Positions 41,288 through 52,210 of a DNA stretch of 64,000 bases are shown here, one piece after another. The DNA is taken from positions 62,001 through 126,000 of the forward strand of contig NZ_RXZI01000009.1 in the NCBI RefSeq assembly GCF_021991925.1, read 5' to 3'. The translations under genes were made by a program, and so were the position numbers. The notes below the pieces were generated by a model that did not search any database, was not told the DNA's origin, and saw only the letters and a list, made by a program, of their open reading frames with translations. The stretch is from Sutcliffiella horikoshii. Lineage in GTDB: Bacteria > Bacillota > Bacilli > Bacillales > Bacillaceae_I. How positions within the stretch are numbered: position 1 is the first letter of the stretch; every line of letters begins with the position of its first letter.

Positions 41288-41887
41288 CTATGGAAGGTAT
41301 TGTTCACTAATCAAGACAATCTCACCTTCCACCAGATACAGGTTAAATAATCCTGAATGGCTTTTCTCTTCAAACACTTCAATGGGCTCGTAAACAGGTA
41401 CCGCCGCTCCATTAAGAACATACGCTGCTATGCTTTCACTTACAACGATGAGCTCCTGTTCCTCCTTCTCATTGACAAGCTTCCCGCCGTTTGGCGCACT
41501 TGGATCTTGCTCCCAAGCCGCATAATCAATAACAAAAAACAGCTGAGTCCCGTCCCTTTTGATTTCCTTGATATATCCTTGCTTATGCACAATAGTTGGT
41601 AAATGGGCAAGCAATACTTCCTGCATATGGACTTTGTTTTCTAATTCTACAATCCGGTCAAGATGCGAGGTTTTCATAGATTCCACGCTGTCTTGTAGCT
41701 CTTTGATGGCACTGTCCTTCTCAATAAGCTCCTCTTCTAACTTCTTCACCTCTTCTTTTACAGCTTCGAGGTCTTCCATACCTGGAGTTTCCGCCCTTAC
41801 TTTTTCTTCACTTGTAGCGGAATCCTTGGTGCAACCTGTTAATAATAACAGTAGAATTGCCATCAATGATACAACTTTCTTTCCCAT
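41288..41887 (-). CDS. Lipoprotein with coiled-coil segment, unknown function
   Basis: A 199-residue lipoprotein: LMAILLLLLTGCTKDSATSE places the modified cysteine at about residue 19. Residues about 35-90 form a coiled coil (EAVKEEVKKLEEELIEKDSA, then IKELQDSVESMKTSHLDRIV). The C-terminal part is a small beta-rich domain. The ATG at 41887 is chosen because GGGGAGAGGG precedes it; the frame extends 13 codons upstream without support. I do not recognise a family. It ends before the convergent putP terminator. Confidence 0.72.
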   Translation of the reverse strand: MGKKVVSLMAILLLLLTGCTKDSATSEEKVRAETPGMEDLEAVKEEVKKLEEELIEKDSAIKELQDSVESMKTSHLDRIVELENKVHMQEVLLAHLPTIVHKQGYIKEIKRDGTQLFFVIDYAAWEQDPSAPNGGKLVNEKEEQELIVVSESIAAYVLNGAAVPVYEPIEVFEEKSHSGLFNLYLVEGEIVLISEQYLP

Positions 41888-42012
41888 CGCTAAACCCTCT
41901 CCCCATCCATTAGGCATCTGAATCACAAGAAAATTTTACCACCAAGGACCGATTTTTGTCTCTACTATTCTTCATTCTGCTGAATGCTATTCCTCTAAAA
42001 AATTTCGACAAT

Positions 42013-42050
42013 ATAAAAAAAGCCGCCACCTCTAGGGTAACGACTTTTCC
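42013..42050 (-). terminator. Terminator of the DUF4397 gene
   Basis: On the minus strand AGTCGTTACC and GGTGGCGGCT can pair around CTAGA and are followed by seven T residues, 11 bases after the stop codon. Confidence 0.8.
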
Positions 42051-42059
42051 TAAACTCAT

Positions 42060-42722
42060 TTATTTCTTGTTATCCACCAATACCAATACTTCCAGCTTAT
42101 CTGCCGTATTTACCGCAAACACACTATACACAGTATCAGCATCAAGCTTTGTTCCGGAAAGATCCAGAACCTGCTTTCCATCTGGGGTTCTAATCTCCAA
42201 GTTGTACGTTCCTGGCTCAAGCTCCTGATAAACGGAAATGTCTTTAAAAGAAAGGTCACTGAATACTGTATCTCCCTTAATGACGCCAACATCCACTGTT
42301 GGGGCATCTGGGGAAAGGTGACCAACGCGCGTGTATGCTTTACCTTTTGGTGCTTCTCTTTCATCTTCCACAGCAATCAATTCAAGGTTTGCAAGTTTAT
42401 TGACGGCTGCCACTGTGTAAGATTTGCCGCCTTCCACTTCAAGCTGTTGCGCAATCACTGCCTTGTCTTTTTTACCTGCAGGATAGACTTCAACTTTATG
42501 CGGTCCAGCAGAAAGGAATAGATAGTCAGTTGCATCTTTGAACTTCGCACCCTCCACCGCGGCATTTCCATCTACGTAGATGTCTACAGCCGGCGCATCA
42601 GGGGATGCATGCAGGATGCGGACTTGTGCCTCATCCTTATTTCCTGTATTGGCTTCTGCCAAGTTGATTGCTCCTCCAAGGACAAACAACAATACTGTTA
42701 AAACGCTTAAGATCTTCTTCAT
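42060..42722 (-). CDS. Secreted DUF4397-domain protein
   Basis: A 220-residue exported protein with a signal peptide (ILSVLTVLLFVLGGAINLAEA, cleaved near residue 25; shown here as VLTVLLFVLGGAINLAEA). The mature part has two related halves: AQVRILHASPDAPAVDIYVD at about 33 and TRVGHLSPDAPTVDVGVI at about 133. The 'HxSPDAPxVD' motif defines DUF4397, a beta-sandwich domain of unknown role in secreted bacterial proteins. No cell-wall anchor is visible. It could act in the wall or medium; ligand unknown. Confidence 0.88.
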   Translation of the reverse strand: MKKILSVLTVLLFVLGGAINLAEANTGNKDEAQVRILHASPDAPAVDIYVDGNAAVEGAKFKDATDYLFLSAGPHKVEVYPAGKKDKAVIAQQLEVEGGKSYTVAAVNKLANLELIAVEDEREAPKGKAYTRVGHLSPDAPTVDVGVIKGDTVFSDLSFKDISVYQELEPGTYNLEIRTPDGKQVLDLSGTKLDADTVYSVFAVNTADKLEVLVLVDNKK

Positions 42723-42865
42723 TTTAAGTCTCCTTTACCTTACTTTTTTTGAACACATTGTTAGTATGAAATTTTTCGCTTAGAATATGTAAAATAATAG
42801 TAATTAATTGTTATTTTTTGAGGAGATGTAGGATATTTGGGTTAGAGCTCTTATTGATGAAGGGC

Positions 42866-42927
42866 GAGTTGATGCGGAAATAAGCCGAGTTCGTGCCAAA
42901 ATGGGACAAGTTCATGCCAGACACCCC
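42866..42927 (+). repeat. 21-nt degenerate repeat, family 1, third locus
   Basis: Three units: GAGTTGATGCGGAAA, GAGTTCGTGCCAAAA and AAGTTCATGCCAGACA, spaced 21 bases, in the same orientation as at 5526 and 18417. It lies in the gap between rocA and the DUF4397 gene, beyond the rocA terminator. Confidence 0.75.
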
Positions 42928-42971
42928 TGAAAAGCATTTTGGAACCGGACCCAATCATTCTCCCACTCATA

Positions 42972-43005
42972 CAAAAAAAGCTGACACCCAATGGGCATCA
43001 GCTTT
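42972..43005 (-). terminator. Terminator of rocA
   Basis: On the minus strand AGCTGATGCCC pairs with GGGTGTCAGCT (two wobble pairs) and is followed by seven T residues. Confidence 0.88.
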
Positions 43006-43021
43006 CCTTCTAATATAAAAA

Positions 43022-44569
43022 TTATAAAGTTTCAGAAGTTGTTTTTGCTTGTAAGTGAAGCAATAGGTAGTCAGGACCGCCCGCTTTGGAGTCTGTTCCA
43101 GACATGTTGAATCCGCCGAATGGTTGGTATCCAACGATTGCACCTGTGCATCCACGGTTGAAGTAAAGGTTACCAACGTGGAAGTCTTCACGTGCTTGCT
43201 CGATTTTTTCGCGGTTGTTTGTGATAACCGCTCCAGTCAAGCCGTATTCTGTGTTGTTTGCAATCTCAAGCGCATGATTGTAGTCTTTTGCTTTTGCGAA
43301 TGCTACAACCGGTCCGAAGATCTCTTCTTTCATCAGGCGAGCTTCTGGATCTACGTCCGCAACGATTGTTGGCTGAACGAAGAATCCTTTGGAGTTGTCT
43401 CCTTCTCCACCTGCAAGGATGCGTCCTTCTTCTTTTCCAATTCCAACATATTTCATTACTTTATCAAATGCAGCTTGGTCGATAACAGGTCCCATGTAGT
43501 TGGATTGATCTGTTGGGTCGCCAACTGTCAATTCTTTTGTCAGTTCTACTGCACGGTTCAATACTTGGTCATACACATCTTCCACGATTACCGCACGGGA
43601 GCACGCAGAACATTTTTGACCGGAGAAACCGAATGCAGATTTTACGATGGATTGTGCTGCCAACTCAAGGTCGCCCTCGCTGTCTACCACAATCGTATCT
43701 TTCCCACCCATTTCAGCGATGACACGCTTCAGCCAGATTTGGCCAGGGTTCACTTTAGAAGCACGCTCATAGATACGTAGACCAACGTCACGAGATCCTG
43801 TGAACGAGATGAAACGAGTGCGTGGGTGGTCTACTAGATAGTCCCCAACTTCTGCACCGCTACCTGGTACGAAGTTAAGTACGCCAGCAGGCAGGCCAGC
43901 CTCTTCCATTACTTCTACAAACTTAGCCGCAACAACAGGAGTTGTGGATGCAGGCTTCAATAGTACTGTGTTACCCGTTACAATCGCCGCTACTGCCGTA
44001 CCAGCCATGATTGCAAATGGGAAGTTCCAAGGGGAGATAATTACACCTACACCTAGTGGAATATAGTTATAACGGTTGTATTCGCCTACGCGGCTCTCTA
44101 AAGGCATACCGTCTTTCAATTTAAGCATTTGACGCGCATAGTACTCAAGGAAATCAATTGCTTCCGCTGTATCCGCATCCGCTTCATTCCAAGGTTTCCC
44201 CGCTTCTTTTGTTAAAAGTGCAGAGAATTCGTGCTTACGACGGCGAATGATTGCTGCCGCACGGAACAAGATGTCTGCTCTTACTTCAGGCTTCACTTTA
44301 CGCCACGTTTTGAACGTTTCGTCAGCAACTTGCATAGCTTTCTCAGCCAAGTCACGATCCGCCTTTGACACACGACCAACAACCTCTTCTTTATTTGAAG
44401 GGTTCACGGATACGATTTTATCTTCCGTCGTAACACGCTCTCCACCAATAATTAAGTCGTAATCTTGTCCTAAATAAGAGTTCACTAGTTTCAAGCCTTC
44501 AAGATAAGCTTGTTTGTTTTCCTCATTAGTGAAATCAGTAAATGGTTCATGTTTGTAAGGTAATACCAT
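43022..44569 (-). CDS. rocA: L-glutamate gamma-semialdehyde (P5C) dehydrogenase
   Basis: A 515-residue aldehyde dehydrogenase that oxidises 1-pyrroline-5-carboxylate to glutamate, the second step of proline and arginine breakdown. It begins [20 protein letters not shown]. Active-site pieces are [20 protein letters not shown] (catalytic Glu) and [20 protein letters not shown] (Cys nucleophile in GQKC). The ATG at 44569 has GGAGGG upstream and gives exactly the family length of 515; a start 16 codons earlier has no site. Nearby putP supplies proline. A proline dehydrogenase gene is not in the window. Confidence 0.95.
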   Translation of the reverse strand: MVLPYKHEPFTDFTNEENKQAYLEGLKLVNSYLGQDYDLIIGGERVTTEDKIVSVNPSNKEEVVGRVSKADRDLAEKAMQVADETFKTWRKVKPEVRADILFRAAAIIRRRKHEFSALLTKEAGKPWNEADADTAEAIDFLEYYARQMLKLKDGMPLESRVGEYNRYNYIPLGVGVIISPWNFPFAIMAGTAVAAIVTGNTVLLKPASTTPVVAAKFVEVMEEAGLPAGVLNFVPGSGAEVGDYLVDHPRTRFISFTGSRDVGLRIYERASKVNPGQIWLKRVIAEMGGKDTIVVDSEGDLELAAQSIVKSAFGFSGQKCSACSRAVIVEDVYDQVLNRAVELTKELTVGDPTDQSNYMGPVIDQAAFDKVMKYVGIGKEEGRILAGGEGDNSKGFFVQPTIVADVDPEARLMKEEIFGPVVAFAKAKDYNHALEIANNTEYGLTGAVITNNREKIEQAREDFHVGNLYFNRGCTGAIVGYQPFGGFNMSGTDSKAGGPDYLLLHLQAKTTSETL

Positions 44570-44591
44570 TACATTCGCCCTCCTTTGCATT

Positions 44592-44605
44592 CTAAAGCGC
44601 TTGCA
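44592..44605 (-). promoter_or_regulatory. Possible CcpA (cre) site of rocA
   Basis: On the minus strand TGCAAGCGCTTTAG keeps the palindromic AAGCGCTT centre of the catabolite-responsive element, with three mismatches at the edges. It lies just downstream of the -10 box, a position that would block transcription when glucose is present. Confidence 0.5.
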
Positions 44606-44615
44606 TACAATTCTC

Positions 44616-44644
44616 ATTCTACCTTATCATTACTAGTCTTTCAA
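44616..44644 (-). promoter_or_regulatory. Promoter of rocA
   Basis: On the minus strand TTGAAA and TAGAAT are 17 bases apart, a good sigma-A match, about 47 bases before the chosen start codon. Confidence 0.75.
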
Positions 44645-44734
44645 ATATTGTTTATATTCTCATAGGAAGAAAAATCTGGAGGCGTTGGAATAGCGCGTCA
44701 GAAGTGGGGCGGGGCATGTCTTTGACTGCTTTTT

Positions 44735-44860
44735 TGCAAAAGTTACAATGAGGTCTGTAAAAGTCACAATAACCTTTGGAAATGTCGCAATAACTTGCGA
44801 AAAAGTCACAATAACCCCTGAAAAAGTCACAATAACCCCAAAAGTAGTCACAATCCCCCC
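44735..44860 (+). repeat. 21-nt degenerate tandem repeat, family 6 (AAAGTCACAATAACC core)
   Basis: Six units spaced 21 bases with the core AAAAGTCACAATAACC (variants GTTACAATGA and TGTCGCAATAA). To the left lies GTCAGAAGTGGGGCGGG (44699-44715), shared with the family 2 array at 34602. The reverse complement of the same core forms the array at 60546. It sits beyond the camS terminator and upstream of the rocA promoter region. Confidence 0.87.
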
Positions 44861-44880
44861 TCCATCCCCCCGTCCACACA

Positions 44881-44912
44881 CAAAAAAACCCACTATTCCA
44901 AAGAATAGTAGG
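44881..44912 (-). terminator. Terminator of camS
   Basis: On the minus strand CCTACTATTC pairs with GAATAGTGGG around TTTG and is followed by seven T residues, about ten bases after the camS stop codon. Confidence 0.9.
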
Positions 44913-44921
44913 CACAAAATA

Positions 44922-46067
44922 TTAGTAGATATGAACAAACGGTTTTTCCGCTCCGGCATCCCTTACAATCAACGCTTCTTGACCACTTATGGAAGAAATC
45001 GATACTTGTAGATTCATATAGTTCGGGAAGTGTTCCACCAACAACCCCGTCACATATTGAGTGAATCCGATCAACTCCGCTTTACCGTTGAATTCCATAT
45101 TCACTTCAATGGAAAGCTGCTGAATTTCGCCGTCACTGTAATAACCCTTGCCGATGACACCTGTATGATTAGGAAAATAATCATCGATATCCAGCTTGAA
45201 ATTTTCAAAGCGTACCGCGTCATCACGGTATAGTTCTGTTGTTTTGCTGTGTGGGAAAAGGTGATATTCCTCATTCACGCTATCCCATTTTCCGATGGTG
45301 TTATTGCCAGAAGCGACATTCGCTTTGGCAATGAAGCTACCAGGCACTACGGAATTGGCAGGACTTTGCTTATACAATCCGACGATGATCGGAACATTTT
45401 GCAGTCCTTCCATTGTGCGGACCCTTTTGATTACCTCTTCGGCAATTTTCTTACCTTCCGCTTCCAACTCTTCGGCATCGATAGTATACTCTCGAGGATA
45501 TCCTCCTTCAGAATCTGATAGGTTGTAATAGTGGACAGAGTTAAGCGCGATCCCAATGGAGACACCGCCAAGTTCCACCTGATCTTCCCCTTTTCTGATC
45601 AGGTAATTTTGCTCTTGAATATGAGCAAGGTAAATTGGGCTGTTTTCATTGGTTTCTTCCGTATCTTTCCCACGTACCAATGGCGGGTTCAGACCTAAAC
45701 CGTCCTCGCCAGTCTTACGCTTCAACCATTCAGAAATGGTCCCGCGCTTAATATACTGCCCTTCCTGATACAAATAACTGTCTGAAGGGAATACCTCCTG
45801 GGCCATGCGCATCAATCCGGTTTCCATTTCTTCCACATCGACCCGGCTGTTTAGGCGCGGGGCGATTTGGCCGCGGGTTTCCCCGGGCTTATAGGGAAGG
45901 ATGGTTTGGTAATAGTCATCTGATATTTTATACCGTGGAACAATGGCTTGTTCCGTATTTTCTTGCTGCGCTGGATCTTGTACCACTTCTTCCTGCTTCT
46001 CGAAGCCAGGCACACATCCGGTGGCAAAAAGAGAAACAACAAGGAGCAACGACAAAAACCTTTTCAC
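44922..46067 (-). CDS. camS: CamS-family sex pheromone lipoprotein (YerH)
   Basis: A 381-residue lipoprotein: LSLLLVVSLFATGCVPGFEK gives a lipobox ATGC with cysteine near residue 18. The mature protein matches the CamS family (DISDDYYQTILPYKPG-type start: SDDYYQTILPYKPGETRGQI; later YLIRKGEDQVELGGVSIGIA). In enterococci the signal peptide of such proteins yields the cAM373 pheromone; in Bacillus the role is unknown. The GTG at 46067 has AGAGGTG at proper distance, while the TTG three codons earlier is too close. It follows ligA directly. Confidence 0.9.
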   Translation of the reverse strand: MKRFLSLLLVVSLFATGCVPGFEKQEEVVQDPAQQENTEQAIVPRYKISDDYYQTILPYKPGETRGQIAPRLNSRVDVEEMETGLMRMAQEVFPSDSYLYQEGQYIKRGTISEWLKRKTGEDGLGLNPPLVRGKDTEETNENSPIYLAHIQEQNYLIRKGEDQVELGGVSIGIALNSVHYYNLSDSEGGYPREYTIDAEELEAEGKKIAEEVIKRVRTMEGLQNVPIIVGLYKQSPANSVVPGSFIAKANVASGNNTIGKWDSVNEEYHLFPHSKTTELYRDDAVRFENFKLDIDDYFPNHTGVIGKGYYSDGEIQQLSIEVNMEFNGKAELIGFTQYVTGLLVEHFPNYMNLQVSISSISGQEALIVRDAGAEKPFVHIY

Positions 46068-46079
46068 TTCCAACACCTC

Positions 46080-48116
<2,037 letters not shown>

Positions 48117-48120
48117 TCAT

Positions 48121-50418
48121 CTATTGTTGAACCTTCGTCACCGGCGCAAATTTCGCTAGGAGGCGTTTGATGCCTGTCGGGCTTGGGAACGCGATGTCGA
48201 GTTCCTTGCTGTCGCCGTCACCTTTTACGCTGACAACGGTGCCGACTCCCCATTTTTTATGTTCCGCTTTGTCCCCTACCATCCAGTCCAGGCTTTCTCC
48301 ACCTGTTGCGGTAAGGCCGCGGGATGGTGCTGTCGTACGGCGTGCGGTTTGGGAAGCTGGAGCTGCAGCCCGTCCTCTTCCTGTTGCTCCTCCTCCAAAA
48401 GTAGAACCTCCAAAGCTTGAGCCACGTCCACCGCCGAATGGCGTTGGTCTTGATGCTGCTTCTTTTGGCTCTGGACTTTCCAACAATTCTTCCGGTATCT
48501 CTTTTATAAATCGGGAAGGCGGGTTGATATTCGTGCGACCAAACAGGGTACGCATCTGGGCATTTGTGATGAACAGTTGCTCTTCGGCACGCGTGATACC
48601 CACATAAGCAAGGCGTCGTTCTTCTTCCATCTCCGCTTCTTCAAACAGCGAACGGCTATGAGGGAATACCCCTTCCTCCATTCCAATTAAGAATACAACC
48701 GGGAATTCCAGTCCTTTTGCAGCATGCAGGGTCATTAAAATAACGCCTTCCTGCTGTGCTGGATCTTCCTCGTCCAATTTATCAATATCCGCAACAAGCG
48801 CAAGGTCTGTAAGGAATGCAACCAAGCTCTTGTCATCATATTTTTCTTCAAAGTTTTTCGTAACAGAAAGGAACTCATCGATGTTTTCCAGTCTGCTTTG
48901 GGACTCAATCGTTTTATCGGCTTTCAGCATTTCGCGATAGCCCGATTTTTCAAGTACCTCTTCCACAAGTTCCGTTACGGAGATATACTCTTGCATTTGC
49001 ACATAGCCTTCAATCAATGAGCGGAATTCTTTCAATTGGGAAGTAGCACGGCCACTGACACCAATCAGGTCCACTTCTGCAAGAGCAGTGTAAATGGAGA
49101 TATCATGCTGTGTAGCGTAATTGGCAATCTTATCAACGGTCGTTGCCCCGATACCGCGTTTTGGTACGTTAACGATTCGCTGCAAGCTGATATCGTCATC
49201 AGGATTGGCAATCAGGCGAAGGTAAGCAAGGATGTCCTTGATTTCTTTTCTGTCGTAGAACTTGGTTCCGCCGACGATCGTGTAGTTGATGTTGGACATG
49301 AGGAGCATTTCCTCCATTACACGGGATTGGGCGTTTGTACGGTAGAGAATCGCAAAGTCCCCAAGTGTTCGTGTTGGGTCTTGTCGCATCAATTCACGCA
49401 TTTTCCCGACCACAAACTGCGCTTCCGATTTTTCGGAATCTGCTTGATAATGGATGATTTTTTGCCCTTCGTCATTTTCCGTCCATAGGTTCTTCTTTTT
49501 TCGGCCGATGTTGTTGTCTATCACACGGTTTGCCGCTTCTAAAATACGTTTGGTAGAACGGTAATTCTGTTCAAGCAGCACGACTTCCGCATTCGGATAG
49601 TCTTTTTCAAAGGAAAGGATATTCGCGATATCCGCCCCGCGCCAGCGATAGATGGACTGATCGGAATCCCCTACCACACAAAGGTTTTTCAGGCGATCCG
49701 CTAAAAGATTAACCAATGTATATTGCGCTCTGTTCGTGTCCTGATACTCGTCCACGTGGATGTATTGGAACTTGCGCTGGTAGTACTCCAGCACTTCCGG
49801 CACACGCTTGAACAAATGGATGGTCGTCATGATCAGATCGTCAAAATCAAGCGCCTGGTTCTTTTTCAGCCTCTTTTGGTAGTCTGTATAGATTTCCGCT
49901 ACCTGCTGCTCGTATGGCCCAAGGGGCTGTTTTGCGTATTGCTCCGGGTTCATCAGTTCATTTTTTGCAGAACTGATGGTTCCTAGGATGGTTCTCGGTT
50001 CAAACTTCTTTGGATCAATATTGCGGTCTTTTAAAATATTCTTGATGACAGACAGCTGATCGGTTGTATCAAGGATGGTAAAATTGCGGTTAATTCCGAT
50101 GCGGTCAATGTCACGACGCAAGATTCGCACACACATGGAGTGGAATGTGGAGATCCAGATGTCTTCTGCAGCAGGTCCAAGCAGCTTTTCCACACGTTCT
50201 TTCATTTCACGGGCCGCTTTGTTTGTAAAGGTGATCGCAAGGATATTCCATGGCGCGACTTGTTTTTCGGTCATCAGGTAGGCGATTCGATGCGTGAGCA
50301 CCTTTGTTTTTCCACTTCCCGCTCCGGCCATGATAAGTAAAGGTCCGTCCGTTTTTTTCACTGCTTCTTTTTGCATGGGGTTCAGTCCCTCAAGAAGCCT
50401 TTGACTTAAATATTGCAT
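48121..50418 (-). CDS. pcrA: ATP-dependent DNA helicase PcrA
   Basis: A 765-residue UvrD-family 3'-5' helicase for repair and plasmid replication. Motif I is [20 protein letters not shown], motif [21 protein letters not shown] region, with [17 protein letters not shown] and [20 protein letters not shown] (motifs IV and V). The Gly/Arg/Ser-rich tail ([17 protein letters not shown]) leads to the conserved C-terminal [20 protein letters not shown], which contacts RNA polymerase in relatives. A LexA-like box lies just upstream. The tail makes it somewhat longer than the ~740-residue B. subtilis protein. Confidence 0.97.
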   Translation of the reverse strand: MQYLSQRLLEGLNPMQKEAVKKTDGPLLIMAGAGSGKTKVLTHRIAYLMTEKQVAPWNILAITFTNKAAREMKERVEKLLGPAAEDIWISTFHSMCVRILRRDIDRIGINRNFTILDTTDQLSVIKNILKDRNIDPKKFEPRTILGTISSAKNELMNPEQYAKQPLGPYEQQVAEIYTDYQKRLKKNQALDFDDLIMTTIHLFKRVPEVLEYYQRKFQYIHVDEYQDTNRAQYTLVNLLADRLKNLCVVGDSDQSIYRWRGADIANILSFEKDYPNAEVVLLEQNYRSTKRILEAANRVIDNNIGRKKKNLWTENDEGQKIIHYQADSEKSEAQFVVGKMRELMRQDPTRTLGDFAILYRTNAQSRVMEEMLLMSNINYTIVGGTKFYDRKEIKDILAYLRLIANPDDDISLQRIVNVPKRGIGATTVDKIANYATQHDISIYTALAEVDLIGVSGRATSQLKEFRSLIEGYVQMQEYISVTELVEEVLEKSGYREMLKADKTIESQSRLENIDEFLSVTKNFEEKYDDKSLVAFLTDLALVADIDKLDEEDPAQQEGVILMTLHAAKGLEFPVVFLIGMEEGVFPHSRSLFEEAEMEEERRLAYVGITRAEEQLFITNAQMRTLFGRTNINPPSRFIKEIPEELLESPEPKEAASRPTPFGGGRGSSFGGSTFGGGATGRGRAAAPASQTARRTTAPSRGLTATGGESLDWMVGDKAEHKKWGVGTVVSVKGDGDSKELDIAFPSPTGIKRLLAKFAPVTKVQQ

Positions 50419-50436
50419 ATTTTTTCACCGTCCCAA

Positions 50437-50450
50437 CAAACATATGTTCT
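50437..50450 (-). promoter_or_regulatory. LexA (SOS) box-like site upstream of pcrA
   Basis: On the minus strand AGAACATATGTTTG differs from the Bacillus LexA consensus (CGAAC-N4-GTTCG type) only at the outermost bases. A TATGAT -10 element lies just upstream, with no good -35. It is about 20 bases before the pcrA start codon. LexA control of the pcrA region is known in B. subtilis, as far as I recall. Confidence 0.5.
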
Positions 50451-50523
50451 TATTTTCTATCATACTAAAATGTTGTTTGAATTACTATTTATTTTAGAAG
50501 TTTTGGTAATTGTCGCTGACACC

Positions 50524-50652
50524 GCTGTTGATTTCCGCAAATGGCTTCGCTTTCCGCGGGGCGACCTTGATCCTCCTCGGCTGTGCCTGCGGGGTCTCAA
50601 CATTGTCGCTACTCCCCCGCTGGAGTCTACGCCATTTGCTCCAATCAACAGC
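50524..50652 (+). repeat. ~130-bp nested palindromic element, copy A (pcrB-pcrA gap)
   Basis: Outer arms GCTGTTGATT/AATCAACAGC are followed by GCAAATGGC/GCCATTTGC. An inner pair GCGAC/GTCGC encloses TCCTCCTCGGC and TGCCTGCGGGGTC. It lies in the gap between pcrB and pcrA, about 20 bases beyond the pcrB stop. Confidence 0.88.
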
Positions 50653-50671
50653 TAGAATACTTTTCTATAAT

Positions 50672-51367
50672 TTAGCTCTCGTTCTTCACAGCGTCCACTG
50701 TCTTCAATGCTTCTTTTAGATTATCATACACAGCGTTTCCGACGACGACGGTATCGGCGTGGGCTGCCATTTCTTTTGCGCGTTCGGCTGTGGAGATGCC
50801 GCCACCGTAAAAGAGCTGTGTTTTTTCTAGCGTTTGTTTGGCCGCCTGGACCATTTCCACGTCCCCATACGTACCACTATATTCTAAGTAAAAGATAGGC
50901 AGATTAAACATTTTCTCCGCCAGTCTTGCATAGGCGATGACATCTTCCCTATCAAGTTCTGTCTTTGCCTCTGTCAGTTTGGCAGCCTTACAGTCGGCGT
51001 TGAGGATACAGTACCCTTCTGCCACGATCTCCTCCCAGTTCATGATGTCGCCATACTCTTTTAGCGCTTCTATGTGAAGGTCTGTGACCCATTCTGTCTT
51101 TCTGCTGTTCAACACACTTGGGATAAAATAAAAATCGAATCCCGGTGTGACCGATTCAATGGTGGAAACCTCCAATGCACATGGCAACGAATACCTTCTC
51201 ACCCTGCTCATCAGGCTCAGCACATTATCAAGTGTGACCCCGTCCGTACCGCCGACAAGGATGGCATCTGTACCGGATTCGCACACAAGCTCTAAATCTT
51301 CGTCCGATATCTCTTTGTTTGGATCCAATTTAAAAACGTGCTTCCACTCACGTATTTCCATTAACAA
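50672..51367 (-). CDS. pcrB: Heptaprenylglyceryl phosphate synthase PcrB
   Basis: A 231-residue TIM-barrel prenyltransferase joining heptaprenyl diphosphate to glycerol-1-phosphate. The start [20 protein letters not shown] and the phosphate-binding segments [59 protein letters not shown] and [20 protein letters not shown] are all present. The start may be TTG at 51367 or the ATG two codons later; GGGGGA fits the TTG well. An extended -10 promoter lies about 40 bases upstream. Confidence 0.95.
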   Translation of the reverse strand: MLMEIREWKHVFKLDPNKEISDEDLELVCESGTDAILVGGTDGVTLDNVLSLMSRVRRYSLPCALEVSTIESVTPGFDFYFIPSVLNSRKTEWVTDLHIEALKEYGDIMNWEEIVAEGYCILNADCKAAKLTEAKTELDREDVIAYARLAEKMFNLPIFYLEYSGTYGDVEMVQAAKQTLEKTQLFYGGGISTAERAKEMAAHADTVVVGNAVYDNLKEALKTVDAVKNES

Positions 51368-51402
51368 TGCAAACGTCCCCCATTCTAAATTTCCATTCCC
51401 TT

Positions 51403-51411
51403 ATTATATCA
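51403..51411 (-). promoter_or_regulatory. Extended -10 promoter of pcrB
   Basis: On the minus strand TGATATAAT combines a perfect -10 hexamer with the TGn extension; the -35 region is weak. It is about 40 bases before the start codon. Confidence 0.6.
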
Positions 51412-51637
51412 AAATCTGAGGCAATACGAAAAAGGGAAAGGGAGATTGTCGACTGGAAGTTACGTCCTTTTCCGATAGACCAAAAGTTATATTTTGCAGC
51501 TGCACTGTTATTCCTTCTATATAGCGGGTAAATAGTTAATAACATCTTGAGGAGTACTTAGGAAAATAGTTGCCTTTTCATAGATAGATGCATATCACGA
51601 TTGTTCCAAAATATGATGTGGTAAGGAGGTGTCCAAC

Positions 51638-51799
51638 ATGCCTATGTGGCTATGGTTTGTTATTGGCTTCGCTATTCTATTGGCGTTCGGTGCGCTTGTG
51701 GATTATTTCGGAAAAAGAAGAAGGAGAACAACCGACCCTGCAGCATCAACGAAAACAGTCGACCAAGTAAAATCAAACCAGGAGACGTTTTATCGGTGA
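51638..51799 (+). CDS. Small single-span membrane protein, 53 residues
   Basis: An AAGGAGGTG site eight bases before an ATG opens a frame of 53 residues: MPMWLWFVIGFAILLAFGAL, then VDYFGKRRRRTTDPAASTKT and a polar tail ending NQETFYR. It has one membrane helix (residues 3-22), a positive stop-transfer cluster and a cytoplasmic tail. The strong binding site, the membrane-type composition and the terminator after it make it a real gene. A possible sigma-B-like promoter (GTTATT-13-GGGTAA, near 51507-51531) lies upstream. I do not recognise the family. Confidence 0.7.
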   Translation: MPMWLWFVIGFAILLAFGALVDYFGKRRRRTTDPAASTKTVDQVKSNQETFYR

Positions 51800-51829
51800 T
51801 TTATTGTGGAAAGTTTATTATAATTCGTG

Positions 51830-51870
51830 AAAAAGGTGGCCCGCTACACTTCCAGCGGACCACCTTTTCA
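51830..51870. terminator. Bidirectional terminator between the small membrane gene and yerC
   Basis: AAGGTGGCCCGCT pairs with AGCGGACCACCTT (one mismatch), with A/T runs on both sides. It can end the plus-strand small gene and the minus-strand yerC. Confidence 0.88.
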
Positions 51871-51871
51871 C

Positions 51872-52183
51872 TTATACTTCTTCTGTTTTCTTTTCTTCTG
51901 CAATACGCTCAAGCGCCATTTCGTAGGCGTCATTTCCGTAGTTCAGGCAGCGCTTCACACGGGAGATCGTTGCTGTACTTGCACCTGTTTCGGTTTCGAT
52001 CTTATGGTAAGTGAAACCTTCTCTCAGCATTCTTGCCACCTCAAGGCGTTGTGCCAAAGATTGAATTTCGTTGATGGTACAAAGATCATCGAAAAAGCGA
52101 TAGCATTCTTCCATATCTTTTAAGGAAAGAATGGATTCGAAAAGTTGATCGAGTTCTTTTCCACGTAGTTTATTGATTTGCAT
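51872..52183 (-). CDS. yerC: TrpR-like DNA-binding protein YerC
   Basis: A 103-residue protein of the YerC/YecD family (TrpR-like fold). The helix-turn-helix is visible in QRLEVARMLREGFTYHKIET and TGASTATISRVKRCLNYGND. It probably represses or activates a few genes; the effector and targets are unknown to me. It lies 28 bases after yerB and matches the B. subtilis order yerA-yerB-yerC. Confidence 0.92.
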   Translation of the reverse strand: MQINKLRGKELDQLFESILSLKDMEECYRFFDDLCTINEIQSLAQRLEVARMLREGFTYHKIETETGASTATISRVKRCLNYGNDAYEMALERIAEEKKTEEV

Positions 52184-52210
52184 GATTGATTTCTCCTTTG
52201 CTTAATAAGA

